DNA of 64,000 nucleotides from CAYWVR01 sp964461715. Lineage in GTDB: Bacteria; Planctomycetota; Phycisphaerae; FEN-1346. The position numbers were made by a program, and so were the translations under genes. How positions within the stretch are numbered: position 1 is the stretch's first letter; each line of letters opens with the position of its first letter. Shown piece by piece: positions 42,654 through 50,880 of the stretch. The notes beneath the pieces are model-generated. The model saw nothing but the letters and a program-made list of their open reading frames with translations. It ran no database searches and was not told the origin of the DNA. Location: the NCBI GenBank assembly GCA_964461715.1, contig CAYWVR010000008.1:1-64000 (forward strand), in the 5' to 3' direction.

Positions 42654-43299
42654 CCCGCATCCTTACGGTCCGCTCCGCCCGGGCCGCCACCGTCTCGTTG
42701 TGGGTAATCAGGACCACCGCCTGGCCGGTCTCGGCGTGGAGCCGCCCGATGAGGTCCAGGACGCGGCCGGAGGCCTCCGAATCGAGGTTCCCGGTCGGCT
42801 CGTCCGCCAGGAGCACCGTCGGCCGCGTCACCAGGGCCCGGGCGATGGCCACCCGCTGCTGCTCGCCGACGCTGAGCTGGTGGGGCTTGCGGCGGGCCTT
42901 GCCCTCGAGGCCGACGGCGGCCAGCATGGCCCTCCCGTCCTCGCCCACGGGCCGGCCCCGCAGGCGAAGCGCCAGGGCCACGTTGTCCTCGGCCGAGAGC
43001 GTCGGGATCAGGTTGAACCGCTGAAAGACGAAGCCGACGTGACGCCGCCGGAGCCGCGTCCGCCCGGCCTCGCCGGCCTCCGAGGTGTCGGTGCCCGCCA
43101 CGCGGACCGTGCCCTCGGTGGGCGTCGCCAGGAGGCCCAAGAGGTACAGGAGCGTGCTCTTGCCACACCCGCTCGGACCCATGACGGAGACGTACTCGCC
43201 CGCCCGCACCGCCAAATCCACGCCGCGCAGGGCGGGAGTGGGCACGCCGTCGGCGCGGTAGACCTTCTCGAGTCCGCGCGCTTCGAGGATCGACTCCAT
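42631..43299 (-). CDS. ABC transporter ATP-binding protein, LolD/MacB class
   Basis: A 222-residue ATPase. Walker A GPSGCGKST (41-49), Q-loop Q93, signature LSVGEQQR (142-149) and Walker B LLADEP (163-168) are intact. The QRFNLIPTLSAEDNV block is typical of the LolD/MacB/FtsE class, which works with FtsX-type permeases, exactly what lies upstream (43330-44418). It is 30 bp after the permease and overlaps the VTT gene. Confidence 0.9.
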   Translation of the reverse strand: MESILEARGLEKVYRADGVPTPALRGVDLAVRAGEYVSVMGPSGCGKSTLLYLLGLLATPTEGTVRVAGTDTSEAGEAGRTRLRRRHVGFVFQRFNLIPTLSAEDNVALALRLRGRPVGEDGRAMLAAVGLEGKARRKPHQLSVGEQQRVAIARALVTRPTVLLADEPTGNLDSEASGRVLDLIGRLHAETGQAVVLITHNETVAARAERTVRMRDGRIEGN

Positions 43300-43329
43300 C
43301 GCGCTCCTTCGACGCCCGTCCGGCCGGCG

Positions 43330-44418
43330 CTATTCGTAGCGGAGGCTCTCGACGGGGTCCTTGCGGGCGGCCAGGAGGGCCGGGTGCAGGGCCCCGAGGG
43401 CCGTCCCCCCGAGGGCCAGCCCGGCCGCATACAGAAACCGGATCGGCGGGATCTCGGCCGTCCAGAGGGGCTGGAGGGCCAGGATTGCCGCCCGTCCGCC
43501 CCACGTGATCAGGAACCCCACGGCGATGCCCCCCGCCGCAATCAACCCCGCCTCCGCCATCACGAGCCCGAACACCTGGGCCCGCGACGCCCCGATGCCC
43601 TTCAGAATGCCGATCTGCCGCGTCCGCTCCAGCACCATCGTGTACACCGTCAGCAGGATCACCAGGAAGCAGACGAACCCCGCGACGAAGACGACCGATC
43701 CGATTACCAGGTCCATGTCGACGAAACTCGAGGCGAGGACGTCGTAATACTCGTCGAACGTGATGGCCCGGAGGCCCCGCCCCTCGATCGCCTCCTTCAC
43801 GGCGGCCACGTCGCCCGTCCCGCGGGCCCGCACGTAGAAGAACGAGGCGCGCAGCCGGTCCTGCTGCATGCACGCCGAGACGGTGTCGATGGGCATGAAG
43901 ACCCGTCCCGCGACCCCCTCCCGGGCAACGCCCACGATGGAGAACGCCTTGCCCCACCGCTCGACCGTCTGGCCGACCTCGTAGCCGCCCGCCGCCGCGA
44001 GCCGCGTGTCGACGACGATCTCGAATCCGCTTGCGAGCGGCCGGCCCTTGACCATGCGGGCCTCGCCGCGGCGAAAGCTCGGCCAGTCCTCGGGACGGAT
44101 GCCGTAGACGTTCTGGACGCGGCCGGCCATCTTGAGCGGCCACCGCAGGACCGGCAGGGCCCGCTCGACGCCCTCGATCGCCGCCAGCTCCGCACCCACC
44201 TTCTCCGCCGGCAGGCCCCCCGAGAGGACGACCTGGTCCGACGCCGGCCAGACCATGAGGTGGGCGTCGACGTTCACGGTCCGGTCGGCGATCTCCGAGA
44301 GCATACTCGTCAGGCCCACGAGCACCAGGTACAGGGCCACCCCGACCCCCACCGCCAGGATGCTGATGGCGGTGCGGACCTTGTGGGCGAAGAGGTTGGC
44401 GAGCGGAAGGTAGGCCAC
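43330..44418 (-). CDS. FtsX/MacB/LolC-type ABC permease
   Basis: A 362-residue permease with one N-terminal membrane segment, a periplasmic domain (about residues 45-235) and three C-terminal segments, the FtsX-like topology shared by LolC/LolE and MacB. The C-terminal part has RTRQIGILKGIGASRAQVFGL, diagnostic of the family. GTG 44418 starts the frame (MAYLPLANLFAHKVRT). As only one permease gene is present, it would work as a homodimer. TATAAT on this strand lies 27 bp upstream. Confidence 0.87.
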   Translation of the reverse strand: MAYLPLANLFAHKVRTAISILAVGVGVALYLVLVGLTSMLSEIADRTVNVDAHLMVWPASDQVVLSGGLPAEKVGAELAAIEGVERALPVLRWPLKMAGRVQNVYGIRPEDWPSFRRGEARMVKGRPLASGFEIVVDTRLAAAGGYEVGQTVERWGKAFSIVGVAREGVAGRVFMPIDTVSACMQQDRLRASFFYVRARGTGDVAAVKEAIEGRGLRAITFDEYYDVLASSFVDMDLVIGSVVFVAGFVCFLVILLTVYTMVLERTRQIGILKGIGASRAQVFGLVMAEAGLIAAGGIAVGFLITWGGRAAILALQPLWTAEIPPIRFLYAAGLALGGTALGALHPALLAARKDPVESLRYE

Positions 44419-44444
44419 GCGGTCGGTCCCCGAGCGAGCGGGCG

Positions 44445-44474
44445 ATTATAGAGGCAAAACGGGCGCGGGAGCAA
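44445..44474 (-). promoter_or_regulatory. Promoter for the ABC-VTT-LolA cassette
   Basis: On the minus strand: TTGCTC (44474-44469), an 18-bp spacer and TATAAT (44450-44445), 27 bp before the permease start. The HAD gene lies just upstream on the same strand, so this separates the two transcription units. Confidence 0.5.
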
Positions 44475-44492
44475 GCGCCGGCGGCCGCCGGC

Positions 44493-45086
44493 TCAGCCGT
44501 CGCCTTCCACGAGCGTCGCGAGCGCCTCCCGCACGCCCCCCAGCGACGCCGCCCGCCAGGTCGCGGCCTCCGCCCAGTCCGGGGGCGGGTGGGGCACGAG
44601 GGCGACGGTGCGACAGCCGGCGGCCCGTCCGGCCTGGATGTCGAAGCGGAAGTCGCCTACGACGACCGTCTTCTCGGCCGTCGCGCCGCAATCCTCCATC
44701 AGCCGATGGACGCCCTCCGGGCTCGGTTTCGGGGCCCCCTCGTCGCGGGCGATCGAGGCGTCCACCGCCAGACCGTGGCGCTCGAGGGCCGCCTCCAGGC
44801 TCCGGCGGCTGTTCCGCGTCAGGACGGCAACCTTCACGCCCCGCTCCCGGAGCCACGTCACGAGGGCCTCGGCCCCCGGCATCAGGGCGCTTCGGGCGGC
44901 GGCGTCGGCCTCGTGGCGATCCAGGATCGCCTCGGCCCGCGCGCGCTCGGTCTCCGTCAGCCGCGCCATGCCCTCCAGGACGCTCACGTCGTCCGGAAGG
45001 TTCATCTCCCGGCGCATGGCGTCGAAGTCGAGGCGAGGCTCCAGGAGCGTGCCGTCCATGTCGAAGATGACGAGCGCCAAGGTCAT
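44493..45086 (-). CDS. HAD-family phosphatase (phosphoglycolate phosphatase-like)
   Basis: A 197-residue hydrolase from ATG 45086. Motif I is DMDGTLLE (nucleophile Asp), motif II is VLTRN, motif III Lys is in APKPSPEG, and motif IV is GDFRFDIQAGRAAG. The cap is helical (subclass I), giving a phosphoglycolate phosphatase or PpaX-like look; the substrate cannot be deduced. The frame is open from 45122; upstream starts lack a good ribosome-binding site. It is divergent from lpxD. Confidence 0.8.
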   Translation of the reverse strand: MTLALVIFDMDGTLLEPRLDFDAMRREMNLPDDVSVLEGMARLTETERARAEAILDRHEADAAARSALMPGAEALVTWLRERGVKVAVLTRNSRRSLEAALERHGLAVDASIARDEGAPKPSPEGVHRLMEDCGATAEKTVVVGDFRFDIQAGRAAGCRTVALVPHPPPDWAEAATWRAASLGGVREALATLVEGDG

Positions 45087-45135
45087 GTCTCCCATGATGG
45101 CGAGCCGCCGGCGCGGCGTCAAGGCGGCGGCGTTC

Positions 45136-45163
45136 TTGCTTTTCGGGCCTTGGCGGGTATAAT
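45136..45163 (+). promoter_or_regulatory. Promoter for the lpx operon
   Basis: TTGCTT (45136-45141), a 16-bp spacer and TATAAT (45158-45163), about 97 bp ahead of lpxD in the divergent gap with the HAD gene. Confidence 0.6.
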
Positions 45164-45259
45164 CACCGCCTGCCCGCCGGGAGGGGGCCGCGGACCGCTT
45201 GCCTGTCCGTCGGCGGCCGGGCGAGCCGTCCGAGTGCTCGGGCTTCCGCGGAGAAGGGC

Positions 45260-46300
45260 GTGGCGAAAACGCTGGGAGAACTCGCCGAGATGGTCGGCGG
45301 ACGCCTCGAAGGCGACCCGGAGCGGGAGGTGTGCGGCGTGGCGACCCTCGCCGCGGCCGGCCCCGGCGACGTGGCCTTCGTCGCGAACGGCCGTCACCGC
45401 GCCGCCGCGGCCCATTCGCGGGCGGCCTGCCTGATCGTGGCGGAGGACTTTGACGGGATCCCCGCCGGGGCCGCCCGCCTCATCGTGGACGATCCGAACC
45501 GGGCGATGGCCCGCGTGACCGAGGCGCTCCTGGCGCCGCTTCCCGTCCTCCCGCCGGGCGTGCATCCGACGGCCTCGGTCGACGCGTCCGCGACGCTGGG
45601 CGAGGCAATCCACGTCGGGGCCTGCGCGGTCGTGGGACCGGGAGCGACCGTCGGACGCGGGTCGCGGATTCGAGCCGGGGCCATCGTCGCCGACGAGGCG
45701 GTCCTCGGCGCCGAGTGTGATGTTCACAGCGGCGTCGTTATCCGCGAGCGGTGCCGCCTCGGCGACCGCGTCGTTGTCCACGCCGGGAGCGTCCTCGGGG
45801 CGGACGGGTTCGGGTACCTCGAGGGCCCCGCGGGCCCGGAGAAGATCCCCCAGCTCGGCACCGTCGAGATCGGCGACGACGTCGAGATCGGGGCCTGCGT
45901 GACCGTGGACCGGGCCCGCTTCGGCGCGACGCGGATCGGGCCCCGCACGAAGATCGACAACCTCGTCCAGATCGGCCATAACGTCGAGATCGGCGAGGCG
46001 TGCGTCCTCGTGGCCCAGGTGGCCATCGCCGGAAGCACCCGCCTCGGGCCGGGGTGCATGGTCGGCGGCCAGGCGGCCATCGACGGGCACCTCGAGATCG
46101 GCCCGGGCGCCCGCATCGCCGCCAAGGCGGGCGTGACGAAGGACGTGCCGGTCGGCGCGGACGTCAGCGGCTACCCGGCCGTGGCCCATCGGATGCACCT
46201 GAAGCAGGAGGCGGCGCTTCGGCGCATGGGGGAGGTGCTCGGGCGGCTCGAGACCCTCGAGCGCCGTCTCGCGGCCCTCGAAGCGGGGGACCACGCGTGA
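45260..46300 (+). CDS. lpxD: UDP-3-O-acylglucosamine N-acyltransferase LpxD
   Basis: Third step of lipid A synthesis. A 346-residue protein: an N-terminal uridine-binding domain (TLGELAEMVGGRLEGDP), a left-handed beta helix of hexapeptide repeats (about 100-310), and a C-terminal helix (RLETLERRLAALEAG). The segment DGFGYLEGPAG and the following KIPQLGTVEIGDDVEIGA are diagnostic, as is the catalytic-His region IGHNVEIGE. GTG 45260 has GGAGAAGG upstream. The stop overlaps the next start (GTGA). Confidence 0.93.
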   Translation: MAKTLGELAEMVGGRLEGDPEREVCGVATLAAAGPGDVAFVANGRHRAAAAHSRAACLIVAEDFDGIPAGAARLIVDDPNRAMARVTEALLAPLPVLPPGVHPTASVDASATLGEAIHVGACAVVGPGATVGRGSRIRAGAIVADEAVLGAECDVHSGVVIRERCRLGDRVVVHAGSVLGADGFGYLEGPAGPEKIPQLGTVEIGDDVEIGACVTVDRARFGATRIGPRTKIDNLVQIGHNVEIGEACVLVAQVAIAGSTRLGPGCMVGGQAAIDGHLEIGPGARIAAKAGVTKDVPVGADVSGYPAVAHRMHLKQEAALRRMGEVLGRLETLERRLAALEAGDHA

Positions 46301-47604
46301 CGCGCCATCAGCGGACCATCGCGCGCGAGGCCGAGATCGAGGGGGCGGGCCTCTTCACCGGCCAGCCCGTTCGGCTCCACCTGCGCCCCGCCGAGCCGGG
46401 CACGGGCCTCGTCTTCGTCCGCACCGACCTCGACCCGGAGGCCGCCGTCCCTGCCTCCATCCAGTCCGTGGCCAAGAGGTTCCAGCGGACGGCGCTCGCG
46501 AGCGGCGACGTGGCCGTCGAGACGGCCGAGCACCTGCTGGCGGCGGCAGGCGGGCTCCAGGTCGATAACCTCCGGATCGAGCTCGACGCCCCGGAGCTTC
46601 CCGCCGGAGACGGATCCGCCGCGGACTGCGCCCGGCTGCTGCGACAGGCGGGCATCGTTGAGCAGGACGCCGAGCGGCCCGTCCTCGTCATCCGCGAGCC
46701 GGTCACCGTTCAGGAGGGCAGCGCCGTCATCGCGGCCCTCCCGGGACGCGAGGATGAGCTCTCCATCACCTATCACCTCGACTACGGCCGGCAGGCCCCC
46801 ATCCCGCCGCAGGTCTTCCACATCACGCTGACGCCTGATGCGTTCATCGAGGAACTGGCCGCCAGCCGGACCTTCATCCTGGAGCGCGACGTCGAGGAGC
46901 TGCGGCAGCGGGGCTACGGCCCCCGGGCCACCTACGACGACCTGCTCGTCTTCGGCGACGACGGGCCGATCAACAACACGCTGCGCTTTCCGGACGAGCC
47001 GGCGCGGCACAAGGTCCTGGACCTGATCGGCGACCTGGCCCTCATGGCTTGCGACGTGCGGGGCCGCATCGTGGCCATGCAGAGCGGCCACGCCATGAAC
47101 CATCGCCTCATCCGTCGCCTCCAGGAGCAGAGCGAGGGCGCCGGGGCCCGGGCCGTCACGGCCCCCGCCATGGACATCAGCCAGATCATGGAGGTCCTGC
47201 CTCACCGCTACCCCTTCCTCCTGGTGGACCGGGTGACCGAGCTGGAGGAAGGCGTCCGGGCCGTCGGCATCAAGAACGTGACGTTCAACGAGCACTTCTT
47301 CCAGGGGCACTATCCGGGCACGCCCATCATGCCGGGCGTCCTGATCGTCGAGGCGATGGCCCAGCTCTCGGGCGTGCTCCTCTTGAAGCGCCTGGAGATC
47401 GGCAACCTCGTGGCGGAGCTGATCTCCATGGACAAGGTCAAGCTCCGCAAGAGCGTCCATCCCGGCGACCAGCTCCGGCTGGAGGCCGAGGTCCTCCGGG
47501 CCCAGGAGCGCCGGGCATCGGTCCAGGCCCGGGCCTGGATCGGCGACGAAGTGGCCGCCGAGGCGAGAATCCGGTTCATGCTGGTCCCGACCCAGGAGGA
47601 GTAG
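46297..47604 (+). CDS. lpxC-fabZ: Bifunctional LpxC-FabZ fusion protein
   Basis: Two enzymes in one 435-residue chain. Residues 1 to about 285 are LpxC, the zinc deacetylase that commits to lipid A, with E78, zinc ligands H79, H238 and D242, and H265 in QSGHAMNH, all at E. coli-like positions. Residues about 293-435 are FabZ, the hydroxyacyl-ACP dehydratase of fatty acid elongation, with catalytic H338 (FQGHYPG) and E352 (VEAMAQ). Such fusions are known in Bacteroidetes and some other diderms. GTG 46297 overlaps the lpxD stop. Fusion fixes the ratio of two enzymes competing for the same acyl-ACP pool. Confidence 0.94.
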   Translation: MTRHQRTIAREAEIEGAGLFTGQPVRLHLRPAEPGTGLVFVRTDLDPEAAVPASIQSVAKRFQRTALASGDVAVETAEHLLAAAGGLQVDNLRIELDAPELPAGDGSAADCARLLRQAGIVEQDAERPVLVIREPVTVQEGSAVIAALPGREDELSITYHLDYGRQAPIPPQVFHITLTPDAFIEELAASRTFILERDVEELRQRGYGPRATYDDLLVFGDDGPINNTLRFPDEPARHKVLDLIGDLALMACDVRGRIVAMQSGHAMNHRLIRRLQEQSEGAGARAVTAPAMDISQIMEVLPHRYPFLLVDRVTELEEGVRAVGIKNVTFNEHFFQGHYPGTPIMPGVLIVEAMAQLSGVLLLKRLEIGNLVAELISMDKVKLRKSVHPGDQLRLEAEVLRAQERRASVQARAWIGDEVAAEARIRFMLVPTQEE

Positions 47605-47614
47605 ACCCGAGACG

Positions 47615-48424
47615 ATGCCTATTCACGACCTGGCCTTCGTCGATCCCAAGGCCGAGCTCGACCCGAGCGCCGAGGTCGGACCCGGCTGCTACGTCGGGCC
47701 CGACGTGCGCATCGGTCCGGGCACCGTTCTGCGCAACGGCGTCACCGTCGACGGCCACACCGTCCTCGGCCGCGACAACGTCCTTTTCCCGGGGGCCTGC
47801 GTGGGTACGCCGCCCCAGGACGTCTCGTATCGCGGCGAGGACACCCGCCTTGAGATCGGCGACGAGAACGTCATCCGCGAGTGCGTGACCGTCCATCGCG
47901 GCACGACGAAGGATGAGCGGGTGACCCGGATCGGGTCCGGGTGTTACCTGATGGCGTGCAGCCACGTGGGCCATGACTGTGTCCTGGGGGACCACGTCAT
48001 CTTTGGCAACAACGTTCTCGTCGGGGGGCACGTCCACGTGGAGATGGGTGTGAACGTCAACGGCGGGGCGGCCATCCACCCCTTCTCTCGCGTGGGGCGG
48101 TTGGCGTACGTGGGCGGCCTGACCCGGATCGTCCAGGACGTCCCCCCGTTCATGATCGTCGAGGGCCACCCCAGCCACGTTCGCGGCCCGAACAGCGTGG
48201 GCATGCGTCGGGCGGGGCTCTCGGAGGACGTGGCCAAGGCCGTCGCCAAGGCCTACCGCCGTATCTATCGCTACGGCCGCCCTCGGGCCGAGGTCCTCCT
48301 GGAACTGGCCGACGAGGACGGCTGGCCCGAGGAGGTCCGGTACCTGTGCGCGTTCCTCAAGTCCAGCGGCGAAGGCAAGCACGGCCGCTATCGCGAATCC
48401 CTCAGAAAGAGGCCCTCCGCCTGA
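47615..48424 (+). CDS. lpxA: Acyl-ACP:UDP-N-acetylglucosamine O-acyltransferase LpxA
   Basis: First acyl transfer of lipid A synthesis. A 269-residue left-handed beta-helix protein with catalytic H120 (VGHDC, equivalent of E. coli H125) and C-terminal helices (AYRRIYRYGR). Order lpxD, lpxC-fabZ, lpxA is conserved in several phyla. A Gfo/Idh/MocA oxidoreductase starts 1 bp after the stop, which raises the question whether the acceptor is UDP-GlcNAc or its 3-amino analogue. Confidence 0.94.
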   Translation: MPIHDLAFVDPKAELDPSAEVGPGCYVGPDVRIGPGTVLRNGVTVDGHTVLGRDNVLFPGACVGTPPQDVSYRGEDTRLEIGDENVIRECVTVHRGTTKDERVTRIGSGCYLMACSHVGHDCVLGDHVIFGNNVLVGGHVHVEMGVNVNGGAAIHPFSRVGRLAYVGGLTRIVQDVPPFMIVEGHPSHVRGPNSVGMRRAGLSEDVAKAVAKAYRRIYRYGRPRAEVLLELADEDGWPEEVRYLCAFLKSSGEGKHGRYRESLRKRPSA

Positions 48425-48425
48425 G

Positions 48426-49397
48426 ATGCCCGATCCGCTGAAAGTCGCGCTTATCGGGGCCGGCCACATGGGCCAGCACCACGCCCGCGCCCTGACGGAG
48501 CGCGACGACGTCGAAATCCTGGCCGTCTGCGACACCGACGCCGCCCGGGCCGATGAAACCGCCCTCAAGTGCTACACGCGCAGCGAGACGGAGGTCGGGC
48601 GCCTGCTGGCCGACCTGGACGCGGCCGTGATCGCGGCGGCCACGGGCGCCCACCGGGACCTGGCGCTGGCGATGCTGGAGCAGGATGTCTCGGTCCTGGT
48701 GGAGAAGCCCCTGGCGGGCACGGCCGCCGAGGCCCGCGAGATCGCCGAGGCCGCCGCCCGCTCCAAGGCCGTCTGCCAGGTGGGCCACCTGCTTCGGTTC
48801 GATCCAGTGACGCGGGCCCTGGACGGGCAGGGCATCCGGCCCTCCTACATCGAGATTACGTGGGCGGGACCGTTCACGTTTCGCTCGACCGACATCGGCG
48901 TGGTCATGGACCTGGTGATCCACGGCCTGGATCTCGCGGTGCACTGGGTGGGCGAGGCGCCGGACCGCGTAGACGCTTGCGGCGGGACGGTGATCGGCCC
49001 GCACGAGGACCTCGTCAACGCCCGGTTGGCGTTCCCCGGCGGGGCGGTGGCGAACCTCACGGCCAGCCGATTCAGCCGCAGCCGCGAACGCCTGGTCCGC
49101 ATCTTCACGGACCGGGCCTACTTCCGCTTGGACTATGGCAACCGGACGGCCCAGCGCATCACGCCGCGGTCGCGGATCGAGGAGATCGACGTCGAGAATC
49201 CCCCCGAGGGGATGACCATGGAGGACCTGGTCCAGGTGCAGCCCCTGGAGATACACGAGGAGCCGGACGCCCTTCGCGGCCAACTGGACGCGTTCCTGGC
49301 GGCAGTACGGGGCGGGCCGGTCCGCGGGTGCACGGCCGAGGACGGGGCCCGGGCCGTCGCCTTCGCCGAGCAGATCGTGGCCCGGGCGCGCGGGTGA
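48426..49397 (+). CDS. Gfo/Idh/MocA-family oxidoreductase linked to lpxA
   Basis: A 323-residue NAD(P)-dependent sugar oxidoreductase. The Rossmann motif is ALIGAGHMGQHHA (near residue 8-20), the catalytic Lys is in VEKPLA, and the C-terminal domain has VIHGLDLAVHWVGE. Genes of this family lie beside lpxA in several lineages; where studied (GnnA) they oxidise UDP-GlcNAc at C3 so a transaminase (GnnB) can make the 3-amino sugar. No transaminase gene is visible here, so the role is unproved. Last gene of the lpx operon. Confidence 0.8.
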   Translation: MPDPLKVALIGAGHMGQHHARALTERDDVEILAVCDTDAARADETALKCYTRSETEVGRLLADLDAAVIAAATGAHRDLALAMLEQDVSVLVEKPLAGTAAEAREIAEAAARSKAVCQVGHLLRFDPVTRALDGQGIRPSYIEITWAGPFTFRSTDIGVVMDLVIHGLDLAVHWVGEAPDRVDACGGTVIGPHEDLVNARLAFPGGAVANLTASRFSRSRERLVRIFTDRAYFRLDYGNRTAQRITPRSRIEEIDVENPPEGMTMEDLVQVQPLEIHEEPDALRGQLDAFLAAVRGGPVRGCTAEDGARAVAFAEQIVARARG

Positions 49398-49403
49398 CCG
49401 CGG

Positions 49404-49432
49404 TTGCCCCGTCGGGACGTCGTGCCTAGAAT
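49404..49432 (+). promoter_or_regulatory. Promoter for the radical SAM gene
   Basis: TTGCCC (49404-49409), a 17-bp spacer and TAGAAT (49427-49432), 36 bp before the start codon. It separates this unit from the lpx operon. Confidence 0.55.
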
Positions 49433-49467
49433 AGCGCTCTTTCGGGGCGTCAGAGCAGGGGACTGGC

Positions 49468-50862
49468 ATGAGCGGTTTCGGAGATCTCGTCAGCGAGAGC
49501 GTGCTGCGGCGGATCCGCATCGAGACAACCGAGGATGCGGACGGCGTCTGTCACACGAAGGCTACCGGCCCGCTCGGCATGACGCTGCTTACGATCCGGA
49601 CGTGGCGGACGCCCGAGAAGCGGATCGCCTGCGAGCTGTCGGGACCCATGAAGGGGGCCTTCGCCGACAAGGTCGACGCGTTCCTGGCGGTGATCAACCG
49701 CCTCAAGGTCATCGCCGAGACCGACGGAAAGAACGTCTACAACCTCTACAACCCGCCGATGCCGAGCCCGGCGGCCCTGAGGCCCTTCGAGCGGAAGCTG
49801 CGGACCCTATCGGAGAAGATCGTCTTCCCGGCCACCGCCACGCTCTCCGTCACGCCGCGCTGCCCCTGCCGGTGCGTCCACTGCTCGGCCGACCGCTTCG
49901 TCACCGAGGAGCGGGAGGAGCTCACGACCGAGGAGCTGCAGGACGTGGTGGACCAGACGCTGGACCTGGGCGTCTGCACGATGATCTTCACGGGCGGCGA
50001 GCCGATGGCCCGGGCGGACCTGCCGGACCTGATCGCCCACGTCGATAAGAGCCGGGCCCACGTGATGATCTTCACGAGCGGCGTGCTGCTGACGGAGAAG
50101 AACGCGGCGCGGCTGGCGGAAGCGGGCCTCGGGAGCCTGAACGTCTCCATCGACTCCGACGATCCCGAGGAGCACAACACCCTCCGCCGCATGCCCGGGG
50201 CGTTCCAGAAGGCCCTCGAAGGGGCTCGCCGGGCCCGGGACCACGGCATCCTGACGGGCATCTCGACGTACGGGACACACGAGTCGGTCGAGTCGGGCCG
50301 CCTGGAGCATCTCCTGACGATCGCCCGCGACGAGGGGTTCCAGGAGGTCACGATCTTCGATTGCGTGCCGACGGGCAAGTTCCTGCGGCGGCCGGACCTG
50401 CGCCTCGGGCGCAAGGACATCAAGCGGATCCGGGCCCTCGCGGACAAGTACAACGCGGTCCCCGAGCCGATGGGCGTCATCGCCCAGTCCAAGGCCAACG
50501 CCTACGACGGCGGCGGGTGCTTCGGGGCGTTCAGCCAGTTCTATATGACGTGCTACGGCGACGTGAACCCCTGCGACTTCAACCCCGTCACCTTCGGCAA
50601 CGTCCGCTCCGAGACGCTTGAGGCTATCTGGCACCGCATGGTCACGCACCCCGAGTACGCCCCCCATCGCCACGCCTGCCGCATGCAGTCCGAGCGGTAC
50701 CGTAAGCTCTTCATCGACCCGATCACGGAGGAGGAGCGGCTGCCGGTGCCGATCTCCCGGCTGCCGGGCGACGGGATCCTCCTCGACCGCGACGCCGTCA
50801 ACCTGCCCGCCGGGACGATCTCCGTGGAGGTCGCCGGGGCCGACGACGCGGCCGACGCCTGA
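49468..50862 (+). CDS. Radical SAM protein with SPASM-like C-terminus
   Basis: A 464-residue enzyme. The [4Fe-4S] motif is C132-x3-C136-x2-C139, followed by FTGGEP. The C-terminal third has further cysteines (GGGCFGAF, TCYGDVNPCDF, then HACRM), typical of SPASM/twitch auxiliary clusters used in peptide, protein or cofactor modification. The N-terminal 110 residues are an extra domain that I do not recognise. No precursor-peptide gene is visible next to it, and its partner in the operon is crcB. Substrate unknown. Confidence 0.85.
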   Translation: MSGFGDLVSESVLRRIRIETTEDADGVCHTKATGPLGMTLLTIRTWRTPEKRIACELSGPMKGAFADKVDAFLAVINRLKVIAETDGKNVYNLYNPPMPSPAALRPFERKLRTLSEKIVFPATATLSVTPRCPCRCVHCSADRFVTEEREELTTEELQDVVDQTLDLGVCTMIFTGGEPMARADLPDLIAHVDKSRAHVMIFTSGVLLTEKNAARLAEAGLGSLNVSIDSDDPEEHNTLRRMPGAFQKALEGARRARDHGILTGISTYGTHESVESGRLEHLLTIARDEGFQEVTIFDCVPTGKFLRRPDLRLGRKDIKRIRALADKYNAVPEPMGVIAQSKANAYDGGGCFGAFSQFYMTCYGDVNPCDFNPVTFGNVRSETLEAIWHRMVTHPEYAPHRHACRMQSERYRKLFIDPITEEERLPVPISRLPGDGILLDRDAVNLPAGTISVEVAGADDAADA

Positions 50863-50880
50863 GGCGCGGAGGTGTGCCGG

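Noticed and set aside
42301..44451. 716-codon plus-strand frame across the ABC/VTT genes
   Set aside because: Shadow of the minus-strand cassette, whose genes have intact Walker and permease motifs.
46000..46296. N-terminal extension of LpxC-FabZ
   Set aside because: Overlaps lpxD in another frame; the LpxC start at GTG 46297 gives E. coli-like residue numbering.
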